Assembly (NCBI GenBank): GCA_964469765.1
Contig: CAYYAU010000036.1
Location: 1 to 8,797, forward strand
Reading direction: 5' to 3'
Source: CAYYAU01 sp964469765 [NCBI: uncultured Clostridia bacterium]
Lineage (GTDB): Bacteria; UBA6262; WVXT01; CAYYAU01
DNA length: 8,797 nt
The notes beneath the pieces are model-generated. The model was not told where the DNA came from. It worked only from the letters and a program-made list of their open reading frames with translations, and searched no databases. Each line of letters begins with the position of its first letter. Position 1 is the stretch's first letter. Both the position numbers and the translations under genes were made by a program. Of this stretch, positions 1-7,228 are shown in pieces.

Positions 1-427
1 TAAAAATAAGAGATAACATTAATAAAAATGCACCTATGCAAACACAACTATCCGCTATATTAAAAACAGGCCAGATTTGAAAATTAATAAAATCTATTAC
101 ATAACCAAACATAATTCTGTCGTAAAGATTACCAAAAGAACCACCCAGTATCAAACCCCATCCAATCTTTTCAATATTTCTTTGAGGAGGTTTTTTTATA
201 TTAAAAAAAATGATAATTAGTGTTATAAATATGACGATGTATATAAATAATAAGTTGTTTCCTTTAAAAAGCCCAAAAGCTATTCCTGTATTTTTAACCA
301 GGGTAAAGTAAACAATATTCTTAATTATTATAACCATTCTATTATCAGATAAAAACGTTATAGCCAATATCTTAGAAAGTCTATCAATTAGAAAAACAAC
401 AATTGTTAAATAAAAGACATTAATCAT
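1..427 (-). CDS. lspA: Lipoprotein signal peptidase (signal peptidase II), 3' end cut by window edge
   Basis: This inner-membrane aspartyl protease cleaves the signal peptide of diacylglyceryl-modified prolipoproteins just before the lipid-bearing cysteine. I translated the minus strand by hand from the ATG at 427-425. It stays open for 142 codons to the window edge, against a usual family length of about 150-170. The family blocks are present in order: D15-x3-K19 in the first membrane segment, NTGIAFG (46-52), a long hydrophobic segment (about 59-75), GGSFGNLYDR (95-104), GYVIDF (108-113) and WPVFNIAD (119-126). By comparison with characterised LspA, the catalytic aspartates should be D112 and D126. 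Four hydrophobic segments are visible, the last one truncated. It follows ileS by 29 nt, the classic ileS-lspA pairing. No good Shine-Dalgarno sequence precedes the ATG, but an in-frame start further upstream is not obvious. Identity is secure; the true C-terminus is not visible. Confidence 0.95.
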   Translation of the reverse strand, partial: MINVFYLTIVVFLIDRLSKILAITFLSDNRMVIIIKNIVYFTLVKNTGIAFGLFKGNNLLFIYIVIFITLIIIFFNIKKPPQRNIEKIGWGLILGGSFGNLYDRIMFGYVIDFINFQIWPVFNIADSCVCIGAFLLMLSLIF

Positions 428-456
428 TATGTATAAAAAATTTAAAAGTAGCTGGA

Positions 457-3216
457 TTATTTCTTTAACATCTTGATACACCGAGCACATAATTGAGGGT
501 GGATAAAATCGTTTCCTACACTTTCACAGTACCTCCAACATCGAATACACTTCTTACCAGAAGCCTTATCAATGCCAATTGTAAGGTCAGTTAAAATCTG
601 ACTTTTCATTATTACTGGAGGGGAAACAGAAAAAACATCTTTGAACTCAAATTGAGAAACAATCAATGTTTCTTCCCAATCTATATCTCTTATAACTGTT
701 TCAGATGAAGAAATAATAACTTTAGCCTCTAATGAGTTACCAATTAACTTTTTAGTTCTTGCTATTTCTAATGCTTTATTGACTTCTTCTTTTATCTCTA
801 ATATCTTATTCCATTTTCTTTCTAATTCATAAGATATATAATCTTCATTTATATTAGGGAAATCAGAAAGAAAAACACTTTCTGAAAAAGTATTAAATTT
901 TTCTTTTAGATAACTCCAGACTTCTTCGGCTGTAAATGAAAGAATAGGAGAAATAAGATTTACTAAATTAAATATAAGTTCATAAAGAACTGTTTGAGAA
1001 GAACGTCTTAACTTATGATTAGAAGAAAAGGTATAAAGCCTATCCTTTAAAATATCAAGATAAAATGAGGAAAGTTCTATAACACAAAAGTTATGAATCT
1101 TCCTAAAAACATGATGAAATAAGAATCGGTCATATTCTTCTTTTACATCCTTTATTAATATCTGTAATCTATGTAACATAAACTTATCAATCTCTTTTAA
1201 CTCTATATAATCCAGTTTATCCTTTTCAGTAAAATCATATATATTTCCAAGAAGGAACTTAAATGTATTTCTTACCTTTCTGTATCCATCAACCAGTTGT
1301 TCTAAAATTCTTTCTGATATCCTTATATCGTCTTGATAGTTTTCAGACGATGTCCACAACCTTAATATATCTGCTCCATACTTATCAATAACCTCTTGAG
1401 GACTTATCACATTACCCAATGATTTTGACATTTTCTTTCCCTCTCCATCCACTACAAAACCATGCGTAAGAACAGTTTTATAAGGAGCCCTCTCTTCAGT
1501 TGCAACAGCTGTAATAAGTGATGTCTGAAACCAACCTCTATGTTGGTCAGAACCTTCCAGATACAATTCAGCTGGCCAATGTAGTGATGAGCTTTTTAAT
1601 ACTGCTTCATGACTTATTCCTGAATCAAACCATACATCAAGAATATCGTTTTCCTTTCTAAAGAGGGTGGATTTACATCTTTTACATTTAATATCTTTAG
1701 GTAAAATCTCTTCCGGTGTTTTTACAAACCATATATCACTGCCTTCCTTCCTAAAAAGCTCTTCAACAACTGATATAACATCTTCAGAAAGTATTGGTTC
1801 ATTACATTTATTGCAATAAAAAACAGGAATAGGAACCCCCCAAAATCGTTGTCTAGATAAACACCAATCTGGCCGAAACTCTACCATAGAGTAGATTCTT
1901 TTTTCTCCAAAAGATGGAATCCATTCTGTATTTCTTATAGATGAAAGCATCTTTATCCGAAGTTTATTCTCATCTATACTTAAAAACCATTGGGGAGTTG
2001 CTCTGAAAATTACGGGGTTTTTGCATCTCCAACAATGTGGATACGAATGTTTAATTTTTTCTTTATATAGCAGGAGTCCTTCACTTTCTAATTCATTCAT
2101 TATTTTCTCATTACTCTTAAAAACATTTAACCCTTCATATCTTTCTATCTCTTTTGTAAATCTTCCTTTTTCATCAACAGGAGAAAAAACCTCTAAATTG
2201 TTCTTTATTCCAATTTGAAAATCCTCTTCCCCATGGCCAGGAGCAATGTGAACAACACCTGTGCCTTCCTCTAAAGAAACAAAATCAGCCAAGATACCTA
2301 TTGAAACATCTTTACTTATAGGAGATATAACTTTAATGCCCTTTAACTTTTCACCAATAATTTTCTTTATAATACTTCCGGTTTTGTTAAATTTACTCTG
2401 AATATCGGCTAATCTATGTTTCGCTATAAGGAGAATCTCACCATCTACTTTCCAGAATAGATACTCCTCATTGGGATTAAAAGCAACTGCTTTATTAGCG
2501 GGTAATGTCCACGGAGTTGTTGTCCAAATTAAAACAGAAAATTTAGTATTTTTTTCTGTTTCCCACTCTTTAACAGGAAACTTTACATATATTGAATCGG
2601 AAAACTTATCTTGATATTCTATTTCAGCCTCTGCTAAAGCTGTCTGACAATCAAAACACCAATACACAGGTTTTTTCATTCGGTAAATATAATGTTTAGA
2701 TACTAACCTTTTAAATACATTAATAATAGATGCCTCGTATTCTTTATTCAATGTAAGATAAACATTCTCCCAATCAGCAAATACCCCAAGCCTTTTGAAC
2801 TCTTTCTTCTGAATTTCAATAAACTTCTTTGCATAATCTGCTGCCTCTTTTCTAAACTGAACATAATCAATCTGTTCTTTTTTCAAATGTTTATCTTTAA
2901 AAATTTGATATTCAATAGGAAGTCCATGGCAGTCCCAACCAGGAATAAAAGGAGTAAAGTAACCATTAAGAGATTTATACTTAATTATAATATCCTTTAA
3001 AATCTTATTCAACGCATGACCAAGATGTATATGTCCATTTGCATAAGGCGGCCCATCATGTAAAATATACATAGAGCCATCTTTATTTTTCTCTACCATC
3101 CTTTTGTAAATATTTTTTTCTTCCCAAGTTTTCTGAATTAGAGGCTCTTTCTTTGTAAGTTCTGCCTTCATAGAAAAAGAGGTTTTGGGAAGATTAACTG
3201 TTTTATTATACTCCAT
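457..3216 (-). CDS. ileS: Isoleucyl-tRNA synthetase (class I, bacterial type with zinc sites)
   Basis: This cytoplasmic enzyme charges tRNA-Ile with isoleucine and edits mischarged valine. At 919 residues it has the normal bacterial length. Signatures in order: the N-terminal block NLPKTSFSMKA (8-18), PPYANGHIHLGH carrying the HIGH motif (H64-H67), GWDCHGLPIE, the CP1 editing-domain block TTTPWTLPAN (232-241), WCLSRQRFWG, DVWFDSG, and KMSKS (595-599). Two CxxC pairs (C468/C471 and C511/C514) match the catalytic-domain zinc site known from Thermus IleRS. A second set (C890, C893, C910, C913) forms the C-terminal zinc finger typical of bacterial IleRS, with only six residues after it, so the protein looks complete. 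The start matches the family N-terminus and has a GGAGA ribosome-binding site. It lies 19 nt after mtnA and 29 nt before lspA. The overall layout is the usual bacterial form, in contrast to the eukaryote-like, mupirocin-insensitive type, though drug response cannot be read from this alone. Confidence 0.99.
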   Translation of the reverse strand: MEYNKTVNLPKTSFSMKAELTKKEPLIQKTWEEKNIYKRMVEKNKDGSMYILHDGPPYANGHIHLGHALNKILKDIIIKYKSLNGYFTPFIPGWDCHGLPIEYQIFKDKHLKKEQIDYVQFRKEAADYAKKFIEIQKKEFKRLGVFADWENVYLTLNKEYEASIINVFKRLVSKHYIYRMKKPVYWCFDCQTALAEAEIEYQDKFSDSIYVKFPVKEWETEKNTKFSVLIWTTTPWTLPANKAVAFNPNEEYLFWKVDGEILLIAKHRLADIQSKFNKTGSIIKKIIGEKLKGIKVISPISKDVSIGILADFVSLEEGTGVVHIAPGHGEEDFQIGIKNNLEVFSPVDEKGRFTKEIERYEGLNVFKSNEKIMNELESEGLLLYKEKIKHSYPHCWRCKNPVIFRATPQWFLSIDENKLRIKMLSSIRNTEWIPSFGEKRIYSMVEFRPDWCLSRQRFWGVPIPVFYCNKCNEPILSEDVISVVEELFRKEGSDIWFVKTPEEILPKDIKCKRCKSTLFRKENDILDVWFDSGISHEAVLKSSSLHWPAELYLEGSDQHRGWFQTSLITAVATEERAPYKTVLTHGFVVDGEGKKMSKSLGNVISPQEVIDKYGADILRLWTSSENYQDDIRISERILEQLVDGYRKVRNTFKFLLGNIYDFTEKDKLDYIELKEIDKFMLHRLQILIKDVKEEYDRFLFHHVFRKIHNFCVIELSSFYLDILKDRLYTFSSNHKLRRSSQTVLYELIFNLVNLISPILSFTAEEVWSYLKEKFNTFSESVFLSDFPNINEDYISYELERKWNKILEIKEEVNKALEIARTKKLIGNSLEAKVIISSSETVIRDIDWEETLIVSQFEFKDVFSVSPPVIMKSQILTDLTIGIDKASGKKCIRCWRYCESVGNDFIHPQLCARCIKMLKK

Positions 3217-3220
3217 ATTT

Positions 3221-3225
3221 TCTCC
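3221..3225 (-). promoter_or_regulatory. Ribosome-binding site of ileS
   Basis: GGAGA on the minus strand, four bases before the ATG at 3216-3214. It supports this start, which also fits the usual IleRS N-terminus. Confidence 0.75.
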
Positions 3226-3235
3226 ATATATAATG

Positions 3236-4282
3236 TCACTTTTTATTTTCTATTTTCCTATAATGTGTGCCTATTCTATTCGGTTTAAAAACTCCTTTTT
3301 CAGTTATAATGGCTGTGATTAATTGCGCTGGTGTTACATCAAAAGCAGGATTTATTGCATCTATCCGCTCCGGAGCAATCCTCTGGTTACCAACATAAAA
3401 TATTTCGTTTAATGAACGGGATTCAATTGGAATATCTTTTCCTTTTTTTATTTTCGTGTCTATTGTTGAAGAAGGGCATACTACATAAAAAGGAATCTTA
3501 TGGTAGTGACATAAAACTGCCAATGAGTATGTCCCTATCTTATTTGCTATATCACCATTTAGAACCACTCTATCTGCACCAACAATAACCATATCAACAT
3601 CTTTTTGTTTCATAAGATAACCTGCCATATTATCTGTAACTAAAGTAAATGGAATCCTTTCTTTTTTTAGTTCCCATGCAGTCAACCTTGCTCCTTGTAA
3701 TTGTGGTCTGGTCTCATCAACAAATACATGTTTTATTTTTTTCTTTCTAAATGCATATCGTATAACACCTAATGCTGTTCCATATCCTCCCGTTGCTAAG
3801 GCTCCTGTGTTACAATGGGTCAAAACATTATAGGACCTTCTAAATAATGAGAACGCATTTTTTGCAGTCTGAATGTTGGAATTTATATCCTGTTTATGAA
3901 TCTGTTTTGCTTCTTTCCAGATAAGATTTTTTAACTGAGAAACTGTTAGTTTTTTTTCGTTCAATTTAACTGTATCTATAATTCTGTTAATACCCCAGAA
4001 CAGATTAATAGCAGTTGGTCTTGTTTTAGAAAAATCATAAGCAATATTCTTAAGTCTTTTAAGAAATTCTCTCTTATTTAAGGATTTGTGGTCTTCCATA
4101 CCCAATGCCAAACCATAAGCTACTGCAATTCCAATTGCTGGGGCTCCTCGTATAGCCATATTTCTTATTGCTTTTTCAATCTGATAATACTTCTTACAGA
4201 TAATAATTTTTCTTTCTTTAGGAAGCCTTCTTTGATCAAGAAGAAAAACCTTTTTATTTTCTACCCATATCGGTTCCAACAT
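3236..4282 (-). CDS. mtnA: S-methyl-5-thioribose-1-phosphate isomerase
   Basis: This enzyme interconverts the aldose methylthioribose-1-phosphate and the ketose methylthioribulose-1-phosphate in salvage of methylthioadenosine, the by-product of polyamine synthesis and some SAM enzymes. The protein has 348 residues, a normal length. Visible blocks are NMAIRGAPAIG (41-51, phosphate and sugar binding), THCNTGALATGGYGTALG (155-172) with catalytic C157, DETRPQLQGARLTAWEL (189-205), and GADRVVLNGDIANKIGTY (235-252) with catalytic D237. C157 and D237 correspond to C160 and D240 of the Bacillus subtilis enzyme with a constant offset of three. The fold is shared with eIF2B subunits and ribose-1,5-bisphosphate isomerase, but the intact C and D blocks favour MtnA. 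The ATG lies one base after the DUF167 stop codon, so translational coupling is likely, and its own Shine-Dalgarno is weak. MtnA is not a standard member of the ftsZ-ileS region; the PgeF-family gene upstream may supply its substrate. Confidence 0.96.
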   Translation of the reverse strand: MLEPIWVENKKVFLLDQRRLPKERKIIICKKYYQIEKAIRNMAIRGAPAIGIAVAYGLALGMEDHKSLNKREFLKRLKNIAYDFSKTRPTAINLFWGINRIIDTVKLNEKKLTVSQLKNLIWKEAKQIHKQDINSNIQTAKNAFSLFRRSYNVLTHCNTGALATGGYGTALGVIRYAFRKKKIKHVFVDETRPQLQGARLTAWELKKERIPFTLVTDNMAGYLMKQKDVDMVIVGADRVVLNGDIANKIGTYSLAVLCHYHKIPFYVVCPSSTIDTKIKKGKDIPIESRSLNEIFYVGNQRIAPERIDAINPAFDVTPAQLITAIITEKGVFKPNRIGTHYRKIENKK

Positions 4283-4283
4283 A

Positions 4284-4544
4284 TTATTTATGTTCTTGTA
4301 ATTTTAATTTTATCTGGTCAAGAGATAAATTTAAATCAATTACTTTTTTTCTGCTTTTTTCTCCTCTAAAAATTTTTATTTCAGATTTAGAAATTTTAAA
4401 CACTTTTGAAAAGAGTCTTATTAATTCTTTATTAGCCCTGCCCCCAACAGGAGAAGCTGTAAGATTTACTTTTAATATATCTTTTTCCAACACAATCTTA
4501 TTTTTTGATGACCGAGGAGTAACTTTAACAGAAATTTTTGTCAT
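4284..4544 (-). CDS. yggU: DUF167 family protein (YggU type), function unknown
   Basis: This small protein of 86 residues belongs to the DUF167/YggU family, for which no biochemical role is established. The family pattern is clear: VKVTPRSSKNKI (6-17), LTASPVGGRANKEL (28-41) with the invariant glycine and R-A-N, and FRGEKSRKK (59-67) followed by V and hydrophobic residues. Length is usual for the family (about 75-100). The ATG overlaps the proC stop codon in an ATGA tetranucleotide, a strong sign of coupled translation with proC, and the stop lies one base before the mtnA start. The proC-yggU association is also common in proteobacteria, where yggS and yggT usually lie between or beside them; neither is present here. 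Family assignment is firm; I cannot assign a function. Confidence 0.93.
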   Translation of the reverse strand: MTKISVKVTPRSSKNKIVLEKDILKVNLTASPVGGRANKELIRLFSKVFKISKSEIKIFRGEKSRKKVIDLNLSLDQIKLKLQEHK

Positions 4545-5350
4545 ATATTCTTACTCAATTGTACTGCTTTTTTTTCTGCCTTTTCAATTGCTGTTTTAAT
4601 AATCTTTTTTAATCCTTTAGTCTCTAAAAATTTTATACAGGCTTCGGTTGTCCCTCCTGGAGAAGTTACCTGCTGTCTTAACTCAAGGGGAGTAAGACCT
4701 GTAACATCTAAAAGTTTTAATGAACCTTTTAATGTTTGATAAATAAGCAGTTTTGCTAATGGCTCAGGAAAACCAAATGCAGTTGCCTGTTCTAACATTG
4801 ATTCTATCAAATAAAAGATATAACCAGGACCACTTCCTGAAAGTGCTGTTACCCTATTTAAATACCTTTCAGAAAGCTCTATAACTACACCAACAGAAGA
4901 AAATATCCTATTTACCAATTTTTTATCCTTTCTTAACACATATTTTCCAGAAGAGTAAACAGTCATTGCTTCTCCTACTAACGCAGGTATGTTTGGCATT
5001 ACCCTTACAATCTTAAGTTTCTTCCCAACAACTTTACTTATAAATGAAATAGGAATTCCTGCAGCTATAGAAATAATAAGTTTTCTAAAATTAAGATAGA
5101 ACTTAATTTCACTTAAAACATTTTTTATTGTTTGAGGTTTCACCGCAATCAAGATATTCTTACTATACTTAACTAATTCAATATTAGATGAAACAACCTT
5201 CACCTTCAGACGTTTAATCTGGTTAATCTTTCTTCTATCAATGTCATATACAAAAATATTATTAGCAGGAAAAACTTTACTTCTGACTATTCCCTTAACA
5301 AGAATACTTCCCATATTACCGCAACCAATAACTCCTAAGGTATCTGCCAT
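4541..5350 (-). CDS. proC: Pyrroline-5-carboxylate reductase
   Basis: This cytoplasmic enzyme performs the last step of proline synthesis, reducing 1-pyrroline-5-carboxylate to proline with NAD(P)H. At 269 residues it matches the family (about 260-280). The N-terminal Rossmann domain shows GVIGCGNMG (6-14) and AVKPQ (69-73). The helical C-terminal dimer domain carries RVMPNIPALVGEAMT (116-130), TALSGSGPGYIFYLIE (168-183) and QVTSPGGTTEA (227-237), which form the substrate site. An aspartate (D36, in VYDID) sits at the end of the second beta strand, followed by two arginines, so cofactor preference is uncertain. Translation starts behind a strong GGAGAGG site. It lies 26 nt after pgeF and overlaps the DUF167 gene by four bases. 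There is no sign of regulation specific to proline. Confidence 0.98.
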   Translation of the reverse strand: MADTLGVIGCGNMGSILVKGIVRSKVFPANNIFVYDIDRRKINQIKRLKVKVVSSNIELVKYSKNILIAVKPQTIKNVLSEIKFYLNFRKLIISIAAGIPISFISKVVGKKLKIVRVMPNIPALVGEAMTVYSSGKYVLRKDKKLVNRIFSSVGVVIELSERYLNRVTALSGSGPGYIFYLIESMLEQATAFGFPEPLAKLLIYQTLKGSLKLLDVTGLTPLELRQQVTSPGGTTEACIKFLETKGLKKIIKTAIEKAEKKAVQLSKNI

Positions 5351-5354
5351 TTAA

Positions 5355-5361
5355 CCTCTCC
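5355..5361 (-). promoter_or_regulatory. Ribosome-binding site of proC
   Basis: GGAGAGG on the minus strand, four bases before the ATG at 5350-5348. It is one of the best Shine-Dalgarno matches in the window and fixes the proC start. It follows a tandem TAA-TAG stop that closes pgeF. Confidence 0.8.
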
Positions 5362-5376
5362 ATATAGTGTTTTCTA

Positions 5377-6075
5377 TTAGAATTGTACTATCAAGGATAA
5401 AAATCTATCACTTGTTCTATTTTCTCTAAATGAAAAAAATCTGTTATCCTCTTTCGTACAGATTGGACATACATCAATATGGTGTCTTTCTATCCCATAT
5501 ATTTCTAATTGTTGAATAATAAACTCTGCAAGGTCTATATAATAACGATTTTTCTTTTTTATGATAATCTTTGATATATTAGAAAGTCTAAATCCACCTA
5601 TCTTTTCAACAATAGGAGACTTCTTAACCTGATAGCAATCTTTACAGATATGAGGCCCTATAAAAAAGAAAATTTCAGATGGGTCAAATGAAGTTTGTTT
5701 TAATAATAACTTCAATGCGTTATTAATTATTCCTCTAACAATCCCTTTCCATCCACAATGTAAAGCTCCAATAACCCTTTCTCTTTTAATAAAAAAAAAT
5801 AAAGGAAGACAATCTGCAGTAAGCAAACCCAAAGGAACATTTCTTTGATTTGTTATTAATCCATCTGTACGGGGAAATCTTCTTCCTTTATCTTTTTTTC
5901 TTACAAAGACTATATCTGTATTATGAACTTGTTTTCCTGTAACAATGTTTTTTATTTTTATGTTATTTATATTAATACTTCTAGATGGGAAATAAGGAGA
6001 GAAACTTCCTTCCTTTTTTGTTGTTGAAACTATTTTACCATTGAAGTCCACATTTCTAAACCTAAACTCTATCAT
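5377..6075 (-). CDS. pgeF: PgeF / YfiH / YlmD family enzyme (multicopper-oxidase-like fold, COG1496)
   Basis: In E. coli this family (YfiH, renamed PgeF) is linked to peptidoglycan editing by removing wrongly built UDP-MurNAc-L-Ser. Relatives such as YlmD and mammalian FAMIN/LACC1 phosphorolyse purine nucleosides including methylthioadenosine. The older label 'laccase' is probably misleading. The 232-residue protein carries the family blocks: TGKQVHNTDIV (46-56), TDGLIT (70-75), LGLLTADCLPL (82-92), ALHCGWKG (104-111), IGPHICKDCYQV, and FFSFRENRTSDR near the C-terminus. The metal-binding, active-site triad is H51, C89 and H106. Upstream in-frame extension is blocked by a stop at 6084-6082, so the ATG at 6075 is the only ordinary start. 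The Shine-Dalgarno (AGAGA) is weak and could pair with a short upstream sequence. A neighbour of ftsZ in many genomes. Exact substrate here is not determined. Confidence 0.95.
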   Translation of the reverse strand: MIEFRFRNVDFNGKIVSTTKKEGSFSPYFPSRSININNIKIKNIVTGKQVHNTDIVFVRKKDKGRRFPRTDGLITNQRNVPLGLLTADCLPLFFFIKRERVIGALHCGWKGIVRGIINNALKLLLKQTSFDPSEIFFFIGPHICKDCYQVKKSPIVEKIGGFRLSNISKIIIKKKNRYYIDLAEFIIQQLEIYGIERHHIDVCPICTKEDNRFFSFRENRTSDRFLSLIVQF

Positions 6076-6125
6076 AATCTCTTAGAAACCAGAGAACAAA
6101 AAATTAAATGACAAAATGTCTTCAC
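6072..6125 (-). CDS. Possible 17-codon leader ORF coupled to pgeF
   Basis: Within the only sizeable gap (6076-6145) a short frame starts at GTG 6125-6123, five bases after GAGG (6134-6131) in the purine-rich stretch AAAGAGGGGTAG. It would encode MKTFCHLIFCSLVSKRL and stops at TGA 6074-6072, which overlaps the pgeF ATG in an ATGA tetranucleotide. The ribosome-binding site is better than that of pgeF itself. The peptide has no recognisable family and is too short for similarity evidence. A 17-codon open frame can easily arise by chance, so this is a candidate only. Its appeal is the exact start-stop overlap, the arrangement used for proC and the DUF167 gene in the same operon. Confidence 0.25.
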   Translation of the reverse strand: MKTFCHLIFCSLVSKRL

Positions 6126-6145
6126 CTACCCCTCTTTCCAACTTG

Positions 6146-7228
6146 TTATCGCATTAAATTATCCTCAGACTTGATACCCTTCATATAAAGAACAAGCTCT
6201 TCAGGATTTGGAGATACTGCCAAGGCATCTTCTAATTTTACTTTATCTTCATCAATTAGTTTTTTCAAAGATTGATTGAATGTTTGCATTCCATAATAAC
6301 CACCTTGAGTAATTGCTTGAGAAATCTCTGTAAGGTTATTTTCTTCAATTAATTTCTTAATCAATGGAGTAACAATCATAACCTCTACCGCTGGTATAAG
6401 TCCTTTTTTATCTTTTGTCGGTAAAAGTCTTTGAGAAAGAACTGCCCTTAAAGTCTCAGCCAGTTGAAGTCTTATTTCTGAATGACGGTATGGAGGGAAT
6501 AAATCAATAATCTTATTGATTGTCCTTATAGTATCTATAGAATGAGTCGTTGAAAACACAAGGTGGCCCATATAGGCAGCTGTTAAAGCAGCTGACATTG
6601 TTGTTAAATCCCTAATCTCTCCAATAAGAATCACATCTGGGTCCTGCCTTCCAATGTGAACCAATGCATCAGCAAAACTTACAGCGTCAATACCCATTTC
6701 TCTTTGGCTTATAATACTTTTTTTATCCGTATGGAGATACTCTATAGGGTCTTCTATTGTAATAATATTTTTAGCAAAATTGGTGTTTATATAATTAATA
6801 CATGCATTCAATGTAGTTGTTTTTCCAGAACCAGTCGGCCCTGTTACTAAAACTAAACCATTATTATTCTCAGAAATACTCTTTAGAATTGGTGGAAGAT
6901 TTAACTCTTCAAAACTAAACCCTCCATGGGGAATATATCTAAAAACAATATGAACCGTTTCTCTCTGAAAAAACATATTAACTCTAAAATGGCCAATACC
7001 AGAAACTGAATAAGAAAAATCTGCCTCTTTCTTGACATTCAAGATTCTACTTTGTTTCTCACTTAATATATCAATTCCCATTCTTTCAACTTCTTCCTTT
7101 TTTAATAGAGGATAATCTGATGGGACAAGAACCCTATTTATTCTAAAATAAGGAGGCATACCGGCTCTTAAATGTAAATCAGAAGCCTTTTTTTCAACCA
7201 TTTCTTTTAAAAGTGTATTCAAATCCAT
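6146..7228 (-). CDS. pilT: PilT-family type IV pilus ATPase (GspE/PilT superfamily), divergent
   Basis: PilT proteins are hexameric cytoplasmic ATPases that drive depolymerisation and retraction of type IV pili. The 360-residue protein has the PilT layout: a PAS-like N-terminal domain opening with [17 protein letters not shown] (15-31), Walker [10 protein letters not shown] (130-138), the Asp box with TIEDPIEY (157-164), Walker B with [12 protein letters not shown] (196-207, catalytic E204), a His box around THS (228-230), and the C-terminal [13 protein letters not shown] block. The retraction-associated AIRNLIRE motif is represented by a diverged LIKKLIEEN. The His box reads STTHSIDT where PilT usually has a GTLHTNSA-like sequence. 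No zinc-binding tetracysteine of the PilB/GspE kind is visible, so PilT is favoured over an assembly ATPase. The start lies ten bases inside ftsZ and matches the family N-terminus. No other pilus gene is visible. Family assignment is strong; the retraction role is inferred. Confidence 0.88.
   Translation of the reverse strand: MDLNTLLKEMVEKKASDLHLRAGMPPYFRINRVLVPSDYPLLKKEEVERMGIDILSEKQSRILNVKKEADFSYSVSGIGHFRVNMFFQRETVHIVFRYIPHGGFSFEELNLPPILKSISENNNGLVLVTGPTGSGKTTTLNACINYINTNFAKNIITIEDPIEYLHTDKKSIISQREMGIDAVSFADALVHIGRQDPDVILIGEIRDLTTMSAALTAAYMGHLVFSTTHSIDTIRTINKIIDLFPPYRHSEIRLQLAETLRAVLSQRLLPTKDKKGLIPAVEVMIVTPLIKKLIEENNLTEISQAITQGGYYGMQTFNQSLKKLIDEDKVKLEDALAVSPNPEELVLYMKGIKSEDNLMR

Noticed and set aside
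428-456. Promoter for lspA using TATACAT as a -10 box
   Set aside because: No acceptable -35 box lies at the right distance, and the match is expected by chance in such AT-rich DNA; ileS-lspA co-transcription is the simpler reading.
2021-2218. Plus-strand open frame of about 65 codons opposite ileS
   Set aside because: It is antisense to a conserved part of IleRS, has a low-complexity sequence with no recognisable domain, and no independent support.
3236-4282. Alternative identity of MtnA as an eIF2B-like factor or ribose-1,5-bisphosphate isomerase
   Set aside because: The catalytic cysteine block and the aspartate block match MtnA with a constant offset to the Bacillus enzyme over the whole active site.
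3331-4369. Plus-strand open frames of 85 and 93 codons opposite mtnA and the DUF167 gene
   Set aside because: Both are shadows of strongly conserved minus-strand genes; their translations resemble no family.
6076-6145. Terminator or promoter in the 70-base gap between pilT and pgeF
   Set aside because: The hairpin-forming sequences are only four to five pairs and are not followed by a U run on the minus strand. TTGTCA resembles a -35 box, but the sequence 17 bases later (TGGTTT) is a poor -10 box.
6656-6850. Plus-strand open frame of 64 codons opposite pilT
   Set aside because: It lies across the Walker A to Asp-box region of the ATPase and shows no protein-family features.
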